DNA of 64,000 bases from Flavobacterium sp. UMI-01 (lineage in GTDB: Bacteria; Bacteroidota; Bacteroidia; Flavobacteriales; Flavobacteriaceae), in the NCBI RefSeq assembly GCF_019656315.1, contig NZ_BPLU01000067.1, positions 253,420 through 317,419 of the forward strand, read 5' to 3'. The notes beneath the pieces are model-generated. The model saw only the letters and a list, made by a program, of their open reading frames with translations, did not search any database and was not told the origin of the DNA. Shown one piece after another: positions 29,290 through 38,776 of the stretch (position 1 is the stretch's first letter; each line of letters begins with the position of its first letter). A program made the translations under genes and the position numbers.

Positions 29290-30474
29290 TCAGTCCTCAT
29301 AAGTCAGATAAGCCGAAACCAACCAATGATTGGATTTGTCTTTTCCAGCGGGAGTAGCAGGAATTACAATTTTAAGCGTTTGTTTTCCTGATTTTAAATT
29401 TCCTAAGTCCACAACAAAAGGTTCGACTTTGGAGCCTGGACACCAATTGGATCTTGATAAATCCGATGAAGCCAAGCGTTCTTCAATTTCTTTGACTTTA
29501 TAAGTCCTAGTTTCGCGATCCATATAAGCGGTAGAATCTTTTCGCAACCAAACTCCAGAAGTAGGGTTGAATCTTCTAAACGAAGCACAATCGTCACGCC
29601 ACGGAATGGTATCTAACACTAATTTATTATTGATGTAAATGCTGTTTTTTATTTTGATAAATTCATCACCACCACTGTGACCGCCATGTCCTGTTGTGAT
29701 GTAATGCAATTTTACATTTTTGATGTTCTTTTTCAGTTCAAAAGTATAATCTAAAGGACCGTGTGCAAAAAAATCAGGCAATCCTTGTCCTTTTACGTAG
29801 CTAATGGTATTTGCCAAAGGCATTACTTTGGTGGTTTTTCGTGGTCTGTTTGAATAAATCAAACGCAAATCTATTTTGTATCCTTCCTTGACCCAAGTAT
29901 CAATCCAAACGCCGATGTAAAAACTACCACTCACAATAGTTTCCAAATCTGAAATATCTTGAGTCCAGACCACTTCGTTTTCCCATTTTGGGATGTACAC
30001 TGGTTTTCGGTGTTTTCCCTCTTCATTACTAAAATAGCCAACACCAAAAGGAGTCATGAAGCGCAATAATTCTACCACTGGTTTGTAATTCTCTGTAGGC
30101 AAAACACCTCCATGTTTTTCGCTCATAAAAGAAGCTTTAGGGAACATTTTATCACCTTTGGAAACATCCAATATCGAAATTTGCTTCGGGTCGGTTACTA
30201 CAAAGCAAGAACCTGATTTGTCCCAACGATCACCGTTAGATTGCAATGATAGTTTTATGGTAACATCGGTTCCTTTTGGGAAATTTGGAACAGTTACTTT
30301 TTTATAGACCAATCTTCCCCCTTGAAGTCTGGTCACTTCAGCATCTTGATGGGGTTCTGCTGCTCCGAAATTAATAATCTGATTTTTAAAAATAATCTTT
30401 TCAAAAGGAGCCTGAGCCATCAATTTTTGAAAAGAAATACAAAGTATCAATAAGAAGATTAATTTAGTTTTCAT
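29290..30474 (-). CDS. Peptide-N4-(N-acetyl-beta-glucosaminyl)asparagine amidase, PNGase F type
   Basis: A 394-residue secreted amidase that cleaves the bond between the first GlcNAc and Asn of N-glycoproteins, releasing the whole glycan. The signal peptide ends FQKLMAQ. Features shared with Elizabethkingia PNGase F are DRWDKSG (D85 matches the catalytic Asp of DEWDRY), FMTPFGVGY, a TTGHGGHSGGDEF segment and NWCPGS (compare GWCPGM). The two jelly-roll domains of the family fit the length. The gene overlaps the GH92 gene by 4 bp and sits in the block with glycosylasparaginase and GH130. Substrate limits, such as tolerance of core alpha-1,3-fucose, are not predictable. Confidence 0.87.
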   Translation of the reverse strand: MKTKLIFLLILCISFQKLMAQAPFEKIIFKNQIINFGAAEPHQDAEVTRLQGGRLVYKKVTVPNFPKGTDVTIKLSLQSNGDRWDKSGSCFVVTDPKQISILDVSKGDKMFPKASFMSEKHGGVLPTENYKPVVELLRFMTPFGVGYFSNEEGKHRKPVYIPKWENEVVWTQDISDLETIVSGSFYIGVWIDTWVKEGYKIDLRLIYSNRPRKTTKVMPLANTISYVKGQGLPDFFAHGPLDYTFELKKNIKNVKLHYITTGHGGHSGGDEFIKIKNSIYINNKLVLDTIPWRDDCASFRRFNPTSGVWLRKDSTAYMDRETRTYKVKEIEERLASSDLSRSNWCPGSKVEPFVVDLGNLKSGKQTLKIVIPATPAGKDKSNHWLVSAYLTYED

Positions 30475-32696
30475 TTTAGATTGATTTTTAATTTAGAACC
30501 TTTTACCAAATCGGAATGATTGATAAAATAATTGTTGTGTCTATTATTATCTAGCAAAATACTGCTTATAACGCCGTCTTTTGGACCTGCTTTTTCAATA
30601 ACCAACTCTTTCCCTTTGTAATAATTGGAATCCAAAGCAATCGTTATTTTATCAAATACAGGAGTGGTAATGGTATAGATAGGTTCGCCAGGCGAGACGG
30701 GATAAATTCCCATCATGCTATAGATTAACCAAGCCGACATGGTTCCTGTATCATCATTTCCGGGAAGACCAGCGGGTTTGTTTTGAAAATATTGACTAAT
30801 TAATTTATGTACCATTTTTTGAGCGCGCCATTCCTCACCTTTTACATAGTTAAACAAAAAAGGATAGGCAATATCGGGTTCGTTGGCCATGTCAAATTGA
30901 TTGGTGTCAAATACTTTTTGTAATTGGTTGCTAAATGGCTTAGATCCCCCCATGAGTTTCATTAAACCCTTAATGTCGTGTGAAACCATAAAAGCATATT
31001 GCCAAGCATTGCCTTCGATAAAACCAATGTTTTTGGTAAAATTGGCTCCCGCCAAAGGATCAAAAGGTTCATAAAAACTGCCGTCTTCATTTCGTGGACG
31101 CAAGAGTTTTAATTTTTTATCAAATAAGGCTCGGTACGAAAGAGAACGTTTCGAAAACCGATTGTAATCTTCTTTTTTCCCTAAGGCTTTTGCCAATAAA
31201 GCTATTGAAAAATCGGTAGCATTGTACTCTTGAGTGGTAGAAACCGAACCTTCTTGTTCTGTGGTTAAATACCCTTTTTCGATATAGTTTTTTATACCAG
31301 GTCGTAGCGGATTATTTTCGAGCGCATCGGCACTTTTTAGCATCGCTTGGAATGCTTTTTCAATATCAAAGTCTTGAATGCCTTTTAAATAAGTATCTGT
31401 CAAAACAATTCCGGCAGGGTCGCCTACCATGGTGGTGGTTTCGGTAGCATTCAGTTCCCATTTTGGCAACCAGCCACTTTCATCGTAAATATCCAACATA
31501 CTTTTAACCATATCCGACTGCTGTTTGGGATAGACCAATGACATCAAGGCATGCAGGTTTCTATAAGTATCCCAAAAAGAGAACACGGTAAAACGAGTGT
31601 CTGCTGTTTTTAATGTTTCTCTAGTGGCCATTTTGGGGTATTCGCCATTAAAATCATTGAGAATATTAGGATGAATCAAGCTATGATACAAGGCCGTGTA
31701 GAAAATGGTTTTATCATCTTGGGTACCACCTTCCACCTTAATTTTTGATAAATTTTCATTCCAAGAAGTTTCTGTTTGTTTGTAAATATCTTCAAAAGTC
31801 AACCCTTGTGTTTCTTTTTCCAAGTTCTCTCTGGCATTTTCGATACTGACATAAGAAACTCCCACTTTGACCTCAACTTCTGTAGGTTTGTCAAAATTAT
31901 AGCTAAAATAACTCCCTATACTATCGCCAATAACTTCTTTGCGATAGCCTTCCATTAATCGAATTTTTCCGTTGTAAGGCATCCATTTTGCTTCTTCACC
32001 CTTGTATTTTGCTGGCTTTTTCCAAACACCATAAGAGGCTGCTGGCTTACTAAATTTGGCCACAAAATAAACTGGATACGCTTCCTCTGGTTTGTAATAG
32101 CAAAAAGACCCCACGTTGCGTATCCCTTCGATTTCGGTGGGAGACACTATTTTTATCGAAGCCCCTTCTTCATTGGTCAAACCAAGTCCCAGATTTAATA
32201 AGATGTTCGATTGTCCTTTAGGGAATGAATATCGAGAAACACCAGTTCGGGTTGAGGCTGTGGCTTCTACTTTTATGTTGTATTTTTTTAAAACAGTACT
32301 ATAATAGCCTGCTTTTGCACTTTCGTTAGCGTATTCACTACCATATTTTAAATGATTGGTTTCTAAGTTCCCTGTTGTAGGCATTAGCAAAATAACCCCC
32401 AAATCAGGACAGCCCACACCGCTTAAATTCACATGGGAGAAACCTGTTAAAAAGGTGTTTTCATTAACATAAGGATTGGACAACCACCGACTGTCTTTTT
32501 CTAACGAATTTTGTTTTCCTGCCACATTAAAAGGTGAAACACTCACCATACCTCTGGGTGCTATCGCACCGGGATGAGTAGCGCCATAATTTGAAGTTCC
32601 AATAAAAGGATTTACATACGCAGCATACTCTTGAGACGCTACGTATGTAAAACTGGAACCAACCAAAATTAAAAACAAAATTACTTTTCTATACAT
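30471..32696 (-). CDS. GH92 alpha-mannosidase
   Basis: A 741-residue GH92 enzyme with a type I signal peptide (SSFTYVASQ) instead of a lipobox, so probably soluble in the periplasm. Motifs are YVNPFIGTSNYGATHPGA, PRGMVSVSPFN, VNLSGVGCPDLGV, EGNAWQYAFMVSHD and GNDDTGTMSAWLIYSMMGIYP. The N-terminal PRGMVSVSP in place of PFGM.QLSP and the C-terminal GNDD.GTMSAWL pattern mark a distinct subgroup. It is embedded between PNGase F (4-bp overlap) and glycosylasparaginase (3-bp gap), so a role in trimming N-glycan mannose is likely. The linkage is unknown. Confidence 0.93.
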   Translation of the reverse strand: MYRKVILFLILVGSSFTYVASQEYAAYVNPFIGTSNYGATHPGAIAPRGMVSVSPFNVAGKQNSLEKDSRWLSNPYVNENTFLTGFSHVNLSGVGCPDLGVILLMPTTGNLETNHLKYGSEYANESAKAGYYSTVLKKYNIKVEATASTRTGVSRYSFPKGQSNILLNLGLGLTNEEGASIKIVSPTEIEGIRNVGSFCYYKPEEAYPVYFVAKFSKPAASYGVWKKPAKYKGEEAKWMPYNGKIRLMEGYRKEVIGDSIGSYFSYNFDKPTEVEVKVGVSYVSIENARENLEKETQGLTFEDIYKQTETSWNENLSKIKVEGGTQDDKTIFYTALYHSLIHPNILNDFNGEYPKMATRETLKTADTRFTVFSFWDTYRNLHALMSLVYPKQQSDMVKSMLDIYDESGWLPKWELNATETTTMVGDPAGIVLTDTYLKGIQDFDIEKAFQAMLKSADALENNPLRPGIKNYIEKGYLTTEQEGSVSTTQEYNATDFSIALLAKALGKKEDYNRFSKRSLSYRALFDKKLKLLRPRNEDGSFYEPFDPLAGANFTKNIGFIEGNAWQYAFMVSHDIKGLMKLMGGSKPFSNQLQKVFDTNQFDMANEPDIAYPFLFNYVKGEEWRAQKMVHKLISQYFQNKPAGLPGNDDTGTMSAWLIYSMMGIYPVSPGEPIYTITTPVFDKITIALDSNYYKGKELVIEKAGPKDGVISSILLDNNRHNNYFINHSDLVKGSKLKINLK

Positions 32697-32699
32697 TTA

Positions 32700-33710
32700 C
32701 TATTCTTTTTTAGTCATTTTTGATGTTGCAGGTTCCATTCGGTTGCCTTTATCATCGTAAATAGCGTAATTAAAACCTGGTCGCAAACTGTAGCCTGCGT
32801 ATTCTCCTTTCTTATTTACAGCGATAAAACCTACCTGTAAATACTCCATATCGCTATGGTTTTTATGTTTGTCATAGATGCGTTCTACGATTTCTTTACA
32901 AGCCTCGTATGGCGATTTTCCTTGTCGCATCAGTTCGACTACCATCGCACTTCCAGCGGTTCTTATTACCGCTTCGCATAGACCTGTTGCTGCGGCAGCA
33001 CCCACTTCGTTGTCCAAGAATAATCCAGCACCAATTATAGGCGAATCCCCCACACGTCCGTGCATTTTCCAAGCTGCTCCACTGGTGGTACAACCGCCTG
33101 ATAAATTACCCTCTTCATCCAGCATCAACATACTGATAGTATCGTGATTTTCTATGTTAATGACGGGTTTGTATTTAGAGTTTTCCAACCATTTTTTCCA
33201 AGCTGTTTTGGCTTTTTCAGTCAATAAATTTTCAACTTTAAAACCTTCTGAGAGGGCAAATTGCAAAGCGCCTTCACCTGTAAGCATCACATGGGGTGTT
33301 TTTTGCATCACCTTTTGGGCCACAGCAATAGGATGTTTGATGCCTTGTAAAAAAGATACAGCACCACAATCACTGTTTTTATCCATAATACAGGCATCAA
33401 GTGTAACCTTTCCTTCGCGGTCGGGAAAACCACCATAGCCCACACTTTGTACATTGGGGTCGGCTTCTGAAACACCAACTCCAGCCACTATCGCATCTAG
33501 GGGATTTGCGCCGTTTTTGAGTTGCTTCCAAGCTTCTTCGTTAGCAGCTAAACCATGTTTCCAAGTCGAAATTACTATCGGCTTCTTTACTGCCTTAACT
33601 GCTGTATGTTTTTGCTGTTGTAGTTCTGTTGCAGATAAAGCGCTCCATACCGAACCAACACCTAGTGTACCTATAGCAGTATTTTTTATAAATTTTCTTC
33701 TACTGGACAT
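32700..33710 (-). CDS. N4-(beta-N-acetylglucosaminyl)-L-asparaginase (glycosylasparaginase)
   Basis: An N-terminal nucleophile hydrolase of 336 residues that cleaves GlcNAc-Asn into aspartate and 1-amino-GlcNAc. The precursor self-cleaves before Thr191 in NHDTISML, giving alpha and beta subunits. GGCTTSGAAWKMHGRVGDSP, with the substrate-binding Arg and Asp, and the GYGGFPDREG segment match Elizabethkingia glycosylasparaginase. The N-terminus has a twin-arginine motif (SRRKFIKN), implying Tat export in folded form. It complements PNGase F, which needs peptide on both sides of the Asn: this enzyme handles free GlcNAc-Asn left after proteolysis. It lies 3 bp from the GH92 gene. Confidence 0.93.
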   Translation of the reverse strand: MSSRRKFIKNTAIGTLGVGSVWSALSATELQQQKHTAVKAVKKPIVISTWKHGLAANEEAWKQLKNGANPLDAIVAGVGVSEADPNVQSVGYGGFPDREGKVTLDACIMDKNSDCGAVSFLQGIKHPIAVAQKVMQKTPHVMLTGEGALQFALSEGFKVENLLTEKAKTAWKKWLENSKYKPVINIENHDTISMLMLDEEGNLSGGCTTSGAAWKMHGRVGDSPIIGAGLFLDNEVGAAAATGLCEAVIRTAGSAMVVELMRQGKSPYEACKEIVERIYDKHKNHSDMEYLQVGFIAVNKKGEYAGYSLRPGFNYAIYDDKGNRMEPATSKMTKKE

Positions 33711-33728
33711 GATTTCTGCTTTTAAAAA

Positions 33729-34835
33729 TTACTTTTTCGAAGCTTTGATAATTTCAAATTGCTCTTCGGTCATGCCATAGTCATCAAAGAAAGCGACTCC
33801 TTTGGCACCATTGTCTTTGGCTAATTGAATGGCTTGTTTTAAATCGGCATTACTCAATTTTGGTGTAAATAATCCTGTGTGTAATTCTGTTTTTTTACCT
33901 TCTAAATCAGATATACCTTGCTTGGTTGCATAGCCTATCCAGTCTAATTCTTCGTTATAAAAATTGTAATAAATCATCGGCAAGACCATATCGATATTCC
34001 ATTTGTCCCAACGCTGACGTACCATGTGATCGGCCATTTCTGGATAAGGAAACACGGCCGCACTTAATTTTTTATTGTGTTTGTGTACAATGGTATAAGC
34101 TTCATCGACCAATGATTTGATTTCGTTCAAACGGAAATTCTTCCATTCGATATCAATGGCTGGATTAGTCATTTTTCGAGGGTCTTTGTGATGTAGTTTT
34201 ATAAATTTGTTTACACTAGCATCCGAATAATCAAAGTCGTAATCTGGCAATTCCTCTTCTTGTTTTAAATTGTATTTGGGCAATAAGCCAATTGGCAAAT
34301 ACACATCTGGATAACGGATGTAATCTAAATGTACGCTGGTTACGCCATCTACTTTAGCCAATCCTTCAACTAAACTTAAAATGTGTTTTCTGGCCTCAGG
34401 ATGACTGGGAGACAACCATTGGTAATAGCCCACATAAGGTCTTTCTTCTTTCTTAAAACATGATTTTCCACTGCGGCTTACCATATACCAATCAGGGTGT
34501 TGCATCGCAACCGAATCCCCAGGTCTGTTAGTGGTAAACATCCAAGCATGCACTTCTAGTCCTGCTTTTTTGGCAATTGGCGCCACTCTTTTCAATAATT
34601 TAGGATCAGCTCCTGTATTTACTAAAACCGCATCAATACCATACTTTTTTAATTTTTTGAAGTGCGCTTCAAATTCGGCATCTGTTTTTTTATTTCCTAC
34701 TGTTATCCAATTCCAATATTTGAAATTTTCAGTTTTCGTTTCTTTTGAGGAAGCAACAGCACTGCTTCGTTTAGAAGTACTGTTACATGCCGCTAAACTG
34801 ATTAAAAGACTAAAAAGGGCTATTCTAATTTTCAT
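33729..34835 (-). CDS. Putative glycoside hydrolase, GHL10/DUF187-like TIM-barrel lipoprotein
   Basis: A 368-residue lipoprotein (lipobox SLAAC, Cys17). The sequence resembles the GHL10 (DUF187) group of predicted TIM-barrel glycosidases. Typical motifs are GIDAVLVNTGAD near 66-77, YYQWLSPSHPEAR, and HLDYIRYPD at 169-177, whose acidic residues would line the barrel centre. AAVFPYPEMADH and MVLPMIYYNF follow. It has no PG-binding or S-layer domain. The family has few characterised members, so its activity is unknown. Its place between glycosylasparaginase (18 bp) and a CBM9-like gene (9 bp) in an N-glycan operon suggests it cleaves part of the N-glycan or glycopeptide. Confidence 0.75.
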   Translation of the reverse strand: MKIRIALFSLLISLAACNSTSKRSSAVASSKETKTENFKYWNWITVGNKKTDAEFEAHFKKLKKYGIDAVLVNTGADPKLLKRVAPIAKKAGLEVHAWMFTTNRPGDSVAMQHPDWYMVSRSGKSCFKKEERPYVGYYQWLSPSHPEARKHILSLVEGLAKVDGVTSVHLDYIRYPDVYLPIGLLPKYNLKQEEELPDYDFDYSDASVNKFIKLHHKDPRKMTNPAIDIEWKNFRLNEIKSLVDEAYTIVHKHNKKLSAAVFPYPEMADHMVRQRWDKWNIDMVLPMIYYNFYNEELDWIGYATKQGISDLEGKKTELHTGLFTPKLSNADLKQAIQLAKDNGAKGVAFFDDYGMTEEQFEIIKASKK

Positions 34836-34844
34836 AGGTTTAGA

Positions 34845-35915
34845 TTATTGTGATATAAATTTTCCGTCTTCTTTGATAAGGAGTGTTTTATTAGTAAATG
34901 GACTTTTGAGGAACAAATTAAAACCGCTACGGTGTATTTCTAACTTAGGTTCCAGCTGTTTTCCATCGACTGTTATGGGCGATTTTGTCAAACTTTCTAT
35001 AGTGGCAAAATATTTTCCGTGTTTTTTAAAATTTTCATTCTGAATGCGAAACAATTGGTACAATTCCCATTTTATTTTTTCATCTTGAGGAATTTTGAAA
35101 GTATTTTCAGTTGTAGGTGCTTCTGATGAAAAAAACACATAGCCCCACTTTTCAGGTTCGTGCATATTGACAACCCCCATCGGTGACCAAACCCAATTGT
35201 ATTCGTGGAGAAGTTTGTTGTTGGCATCTCGTTTTCGTTCGTATTTACCGTTAGTAATCTGATGCTCCCAATTCACACGCGAAAAATTCACTCTCCAAAA
35301 TTTGTCCGCAGGTACATTTTTTTGATAATAGCCTGTTTTATAAACCGACCATGGAATAGCCATTTCAAGAGTCCAACCTTCGTCAGTATCGGTTGGATTA
35401 TTGATAGTTCCATTTACTTTGACTGCCGATTGTAAATCAGTGATATTCCAATCATTCAAAACTGCATTTTCTACTCGATATGGTTTGGAAACAAATAAAT
35501 CCCAAGCGGTATTTAAGGCATTAATTTCTAATTCATAGTAATTGTGCGTATCACCATCTGGATCTATAAAGACTTCAAAATCGTTGTTGTGAAAAATAAT
35601 GGTATCTCTCTTTGTCAGATTTGCCCAAACGTGGGGTTCTTCCATTTTGGCCAAAATGTAATAGTACTTATCGTCCCACAACATTTTTACCTGCGTTTTA
35701 TATTTGGGTTGTTTTTCACCTACAATATCTATAAATGGTTCTGACCAATTCACTTTGTTCCAAGCTTCCTCTTGGTCATTGCCATCAATGCTTATTTTTT
35801 CAGTTGTTTTATAGGCTGTATAGGTTTTAGGTGTCAATTGTTTATTGCCTTGTGCACAAACCACTGAACTAACAGTTAGAAAAATCAACTTTAAATATTT
35901 ACTCAATAAACGCAT
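34845..35915 (-). CDS. CBM9-like carbohydrate-binding protein
   Basis: A secreted protein of about 356 residues. I prefer the ATG at 35915, which starts a clean signal peptide (MRLLSKYLKLIFLTVSS) 10 bp after the GH130 stop; a longer frame starts at 35963 but would overlap that gene. A CBM9-like beta-sandwich spans about residues 30-260 and shows IDGNDQEEAWN near its start, then LWDDKYYYILAKMEEPHVWA, FEVFIDPDGD and a GWTLEMAIPW strand. WRVNFSR and WVWSPMGVVNMHEPEKWGYV are common in this family. No catalytic motif is seen. The C-terminal 80 residues are unrecognised. Such proteins are frequent beside glycosidases and may bind the substrate or have an unknown enzyme activity. Confidence 0.78.
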   Translation of the reverse strand: MRLLSKYLKLIFLTVSSVVCAQGNKQLTPKTYTAYKTTEKISIDGNDQEEAWNKVNWSEPFIDIVGEKQPKYKTQVKMLWDDKYYYILAKMEEPHVWANLTKRDTIIFHNNDFEVFIDPDGDTHNYYELEINALNTAWDLFVSKPYRVENAVLNDWNITDLQSAVKVNGTINNPTDTDEGWTLEMAIPWSVYKTGYYQKNVPADKFWRVNFSRVNWEHQITNGKYERKRDANNKLLHEYNWVWSPMGVVNMHEPEKWGYVFFSSEAPTTENTFKIPQDEKIKWELYQLFRIQNENFKKHGKYFATIESLTKSPITVDGKQLEPKLEIHRSGFNLFLKSPFTNKTLLIKEDGKFISQ

Positions 35916-35925
35916 ATAATCAGGA

Positions 35926-36891
35926 TTACAAACTATTGTTTTTGGTAAAGTTAACCACTTCACTTAACTTACCAAAAGCTAGGGCTACAACTGTATCTGC
36001 AGCACCATAATATACTGCTAATTTATCTTCTTTAGTATCATGCAAAGCGGCACATGGAAACACTACATTGGGTACATCGCCTACTTGCTCATACAATTCG
36101 ACGGGACCTAATAAATACGGTTGGGTTCGGTATTTTACTTTTTCAGGTTGGTTTTCATCTAAAATTGCTGCTCCCATTGCATAACGAAAACCGTTACAAG
36201 TAGTAATTACGCCATGGTACAACATTAGCCAACCTTCGTTTGTTAAAATCGGAATTGGTCCTGCTCCAACTTTCGTACATTGCCAGGCGCTATCTGGAAA
36301 ATTAGTCGCTTTCATTACGCAACGATGTTCTCCCCAATATTTCATATCAGGACTATAACTGATGTAAATATCTCCAAAAGGAGTATGTCCGTTATCACTT
36401 GGACGGCTCAACATGGCGTATTTTCCGTTGATTTTTTGAGGAAACAAAACGCCATTTCGATTAAAAGGCAAAAAGGCATTTTCACATTGAAAAAATTCTT
36501 TAAAATCAAAGGTATAACCAATTCCAATGGTTGGGCCATGATAACCATTGCACCAGGTAATCCAATAGCGGTCTTCAATAAAAACGACTCTCGGATCGTA
36601 TTTATAATCCGATTCTATCATATCGGTATTACCTGCTTGCATTTTTATAGGTTCGTGCTCGATATCCCAATGGATTCCATCTTTACTAAACCCTGCAAAA
36701 ATATTCATCTGCACGGCTTTGTTATCGCATCTAAAAACACCTGCAAAACCATCTCCAAAAGGCACTACTGCACTATTAAAAACACTATTGGATGTGGGTA
36801 TTGCGTAGCGGTCAATTATAGGGTTTTCCGAATAGCGCCACATTACTTCTTTACAATTTTCTGGCTTTTCTTGCCACGGCATATTACTCAT
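35926..36891 (-). CDS. GH130 beta-1,4-mannosyl-N-acetylglucosamine phosphorylase
   Basis: A 321-residue cytoplasmic enzyme without signal peptide. GH130 five-bladed propeller motifs include [32 protein letters not shown] with the likely general acid D99, [38 protein letters not shown] and [20 protein letters not shown]. This is the pattern of subfamily 2, which includes the human-gut N-glycan phosphorylases UhgbMP and BT1033. The reaction is phosphorolysis of Man-beta-1,4-GlcNAc to mannose-1-phosphate and GlcNAc. It is the only clearly cytoplasmic sugar-cleaving enzyme of the cluster, and lies next to a sodium symporter gene that could import the disaccharide. Confidence 0.9.
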   Translation of the reverse strand: MSNMPWQEKPENCKEVMWRYSENPIIDRYAIPTSNSVFNSAVVPFGDGFAGVFRCDNKAVQMNIFAGFSKDGIHWDIEHEPIKMQAGNTDMIESDYKYDPRVVFIEDRYWITWCNGYHGPTIGIGYTFDFKEFFQCENAFLPFNRNGVLFPQKINGKYAMLSRPSDNGHTPFGDIYISYSPDMKYWGEHRCVMKATNFPDSAWQCTKVGAGPIPILTNEGWLMLYHGVITTCNGFRYAMGAAILDENQPEKVKYRTQPYLLGPVELYEQVGDVPNVVFPCAALHDTKEDKLAVYYGAADTVVALAFGKLSEVVNFTKNNSL

Positions 36892-36901
36892 ATTTTTTTT
36901 A

Positions 36902-38776
36902 CTAATGATTTTTTCTTACTTTATCTAACCAGGTGTATTTTAAAATCACTGAAGTGATAATAAATATGGCCAAAGCTGTCCATGTTTTTGAGTAATCGCG
37001 AATCATAAAATAGATTGGCAATAAAATCATGCTTGATTGCCAAATAATACCAACTATACAATTCAACATATCGCTTGTAAAATCAGTGTTTTTTGTAAAT
37101 TCAGCGTCTTCTTTTTTTAATTCACAATACACAGGATGCCAAAACCCCCACGGACGAACATTAGTATAAAACTTTTTTAAGGTTTCCATATTAGTTGGTG
37201 CTGTCAATAAGGTTCCTCCTAATGCCCCTAACAAAGAAACACCAAATATCACAGGAAAAATATAAATTGGTGGTACTTGAGCCATTTCGTAAAGCATCGA
37301 ACCTGTTTCAAAATGTTCCTTATTTTTATCCAATAAGAATTGAAGGGTAGCAATGGCTAAACCTGAAGTCATTCCCCAAAAATACCCCCAACCATTGAAC
37401 CGCCACCAAATCCATTTTAGAAAGTTGGCTGCAATATATCCTCCGTATAAAGCACTCGTAATCCATACCGTAATGGCATTTATAGAATCTGCAAAAAACC
37501 CCATTACCACACCTAGTGCCACAACTATAAAGGAAGATAGGTGGCTTATTTTGATATAATGCTGGCTACTCTCCTCAGGTTTAAAGTATTTTTTATAAAT
37601 ATCGTTTACAATATATGCTGGACTCGAATTTACAAAGGCTGAAAAGGTGGACATAAATGCGGCTAACAAACCCGCCAATAACAATCCTTTTATACCTACA
37701 GGAACATAATTATTGATAACTTTGGGCAAGATAATTTCCAAATCCCCTAGTGCTAAATTTGGTGAAACAGCCATTGAAGGAGCCAAATGCACCAACGCTA
37801 AAACCACCACTCCACTAATCAACAAATAACGAGGGATAAATAGGATTAAATTAGTAAAACCACTCATATAGGCGGCTTCTTTTACCGATTTGGTAGATAG
37901 AATTCGTTGCATATCATAACTAGGTGTAGGTCCCGCTATACTTGCAAAAAAACCTTTAAAAAGAGACATCCCAATGAATGCACCAAACATTTTGTAGCCC
38001 TGTGTATCAATTAATTTGTTAAATGCTTCATATTTTTCAGACCATGAACCTTCTAGTTTATTGTCTATGGAAATTAACTTCCATTCTGTCGAAATAATCG
38101 AATTAATTTGGACATCCGAAACGGTAATATAAGCATAAACTGCAATTAAAATTCCTGCGATAACCATGATGATGTACTGCAAAACCTCAGTGGCTACTAC
38201 TGAAAACATTCCTCCTTTGATAGTGTAAATGGTCGTTAAAAAAATGATGAGTAATGCATACGTTTGATCAGAACTTAATAAAGTCGCATTATCCCAAAAA
38301 AGAGTTAAATCCCACGGGAGAATTATGGTTAGAAATTTGCCCACTCCTTCAAAAAAATAAGCAATAAAACCAATGGAAGCCACTACTGCAAAAATGGCTA
38401 CTATTAAATGAGAAGCTCTTCCCGCCCTATCATCACCAAAACGTGTCAAAATCCATTCGGAACCCGTCATGATATCCGATTTTCGTATCCATGCTGCTAA
38501 AAATATCATGATAAAAACTTGGTTCCAAATGGGCCACATCCACATGAACATAAAACTTTTGGCTCCATACAAGAACAAAATCCCCACCATCCAGGCGGTA
38601 CCTGAAACATCAAACATTCCAGACCCATTACTTAATCCTAAATAATACCATTTAATAGATTTACCTCCTAAAAAATAGGAATCCAACCCTTTAGATGCTT
38701 TTTTGGCAACCCAAATCCCCACCCCAAGTGTCAAAAGAATATATATTACGATAATTAATGCGTCTATAAAATCCAT
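36902..38776 (-). CDS. Sodium:solute symporter (SSS family), probable mannosyl-GlcNAc or sugar importer
   Basis: A 624-residue inner-membrane transporter with about 14 hydrophobic segments. SSS-family features are [25 protein letters not shown] near the N-terminus (unwound TM1 region), [21 protein letters not shown], and [34 protein letters not shown], which includes the Na+-site Ser-rich helix. It lacks the vSGLT residues seen in the symporter at 52928-54580, so its substrate differs. It overlaps the GH92 gene by one base and is 10 bp from the GH130 gene. Import of Man-beta-1,4-GlcNAc for phosphorolysis is a reasonable inference. Confidence 0.88.
   Translation of the reverse strand: MDFIDALIIVIYILLTLGVGIWVAKKASKGLDSYFLGGKSIKWYYLGLSNGSGMFDVSGTAWMVGILFLYGAKSFMFMWMWPIWNQVFIMIFLAAWIRKSDIMTGSEWILTRFGDDRAGRASHLIVAIFAVVASIGFIAYFFEGVGKFLTIILPWDLTLFWDNATLLSSDQTYALLIIFLTTIYTIKGGMFSVVATEVLQYIIMVIAGILIAVYAYITVSDVQINSIISTEWKLISIDNKLEGSWSEKYEAFNKLIDTQGYKMFGAFIGMSLFKGFFASIAGPTPSYDMQRILSTKSVKEAAYMSGFTNLILFIPRYLLISGVVVLALVHLAPSMAVSPNLALGDLEIILPKVINNYVPVGIKGLLLAGLLAAFMSTFSAFVNSSPAYIVNDIYKKYFKPEESSQHYIKISHLSSFIVVALGVVMGFFADSINAITVWITSALYGGYIAANFLKWIWWRFNGWGYFWGMTSGLAIATLQFLLDKNKEHFETGSMLYEMAQVPPIYIFPVIFGVSLLGALGGTLLTAPTNMETLKKFYTNVRPWGFWHPVYCELKKEDAEFTKNTDFTSDMLNCIVGIIWQSSMILLPIYFMIRDYSKTWTALAIFIITSVILKYTWLDKVRKNH

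Noticed and set aside
35916..35963. Upstream in-frame start for the CBM9-like gene
   Set aside because: It would overlap the GH130 gene by 38 bp and place 16 non-signal residues before a clear signal peptide.
36280..36957. A 225-codon open frame on the plus strand
   Set aside because: It lies entirely antisense to the GH130 gene and the symporter end, which are strongly supported; the translation has no recognisable domain.
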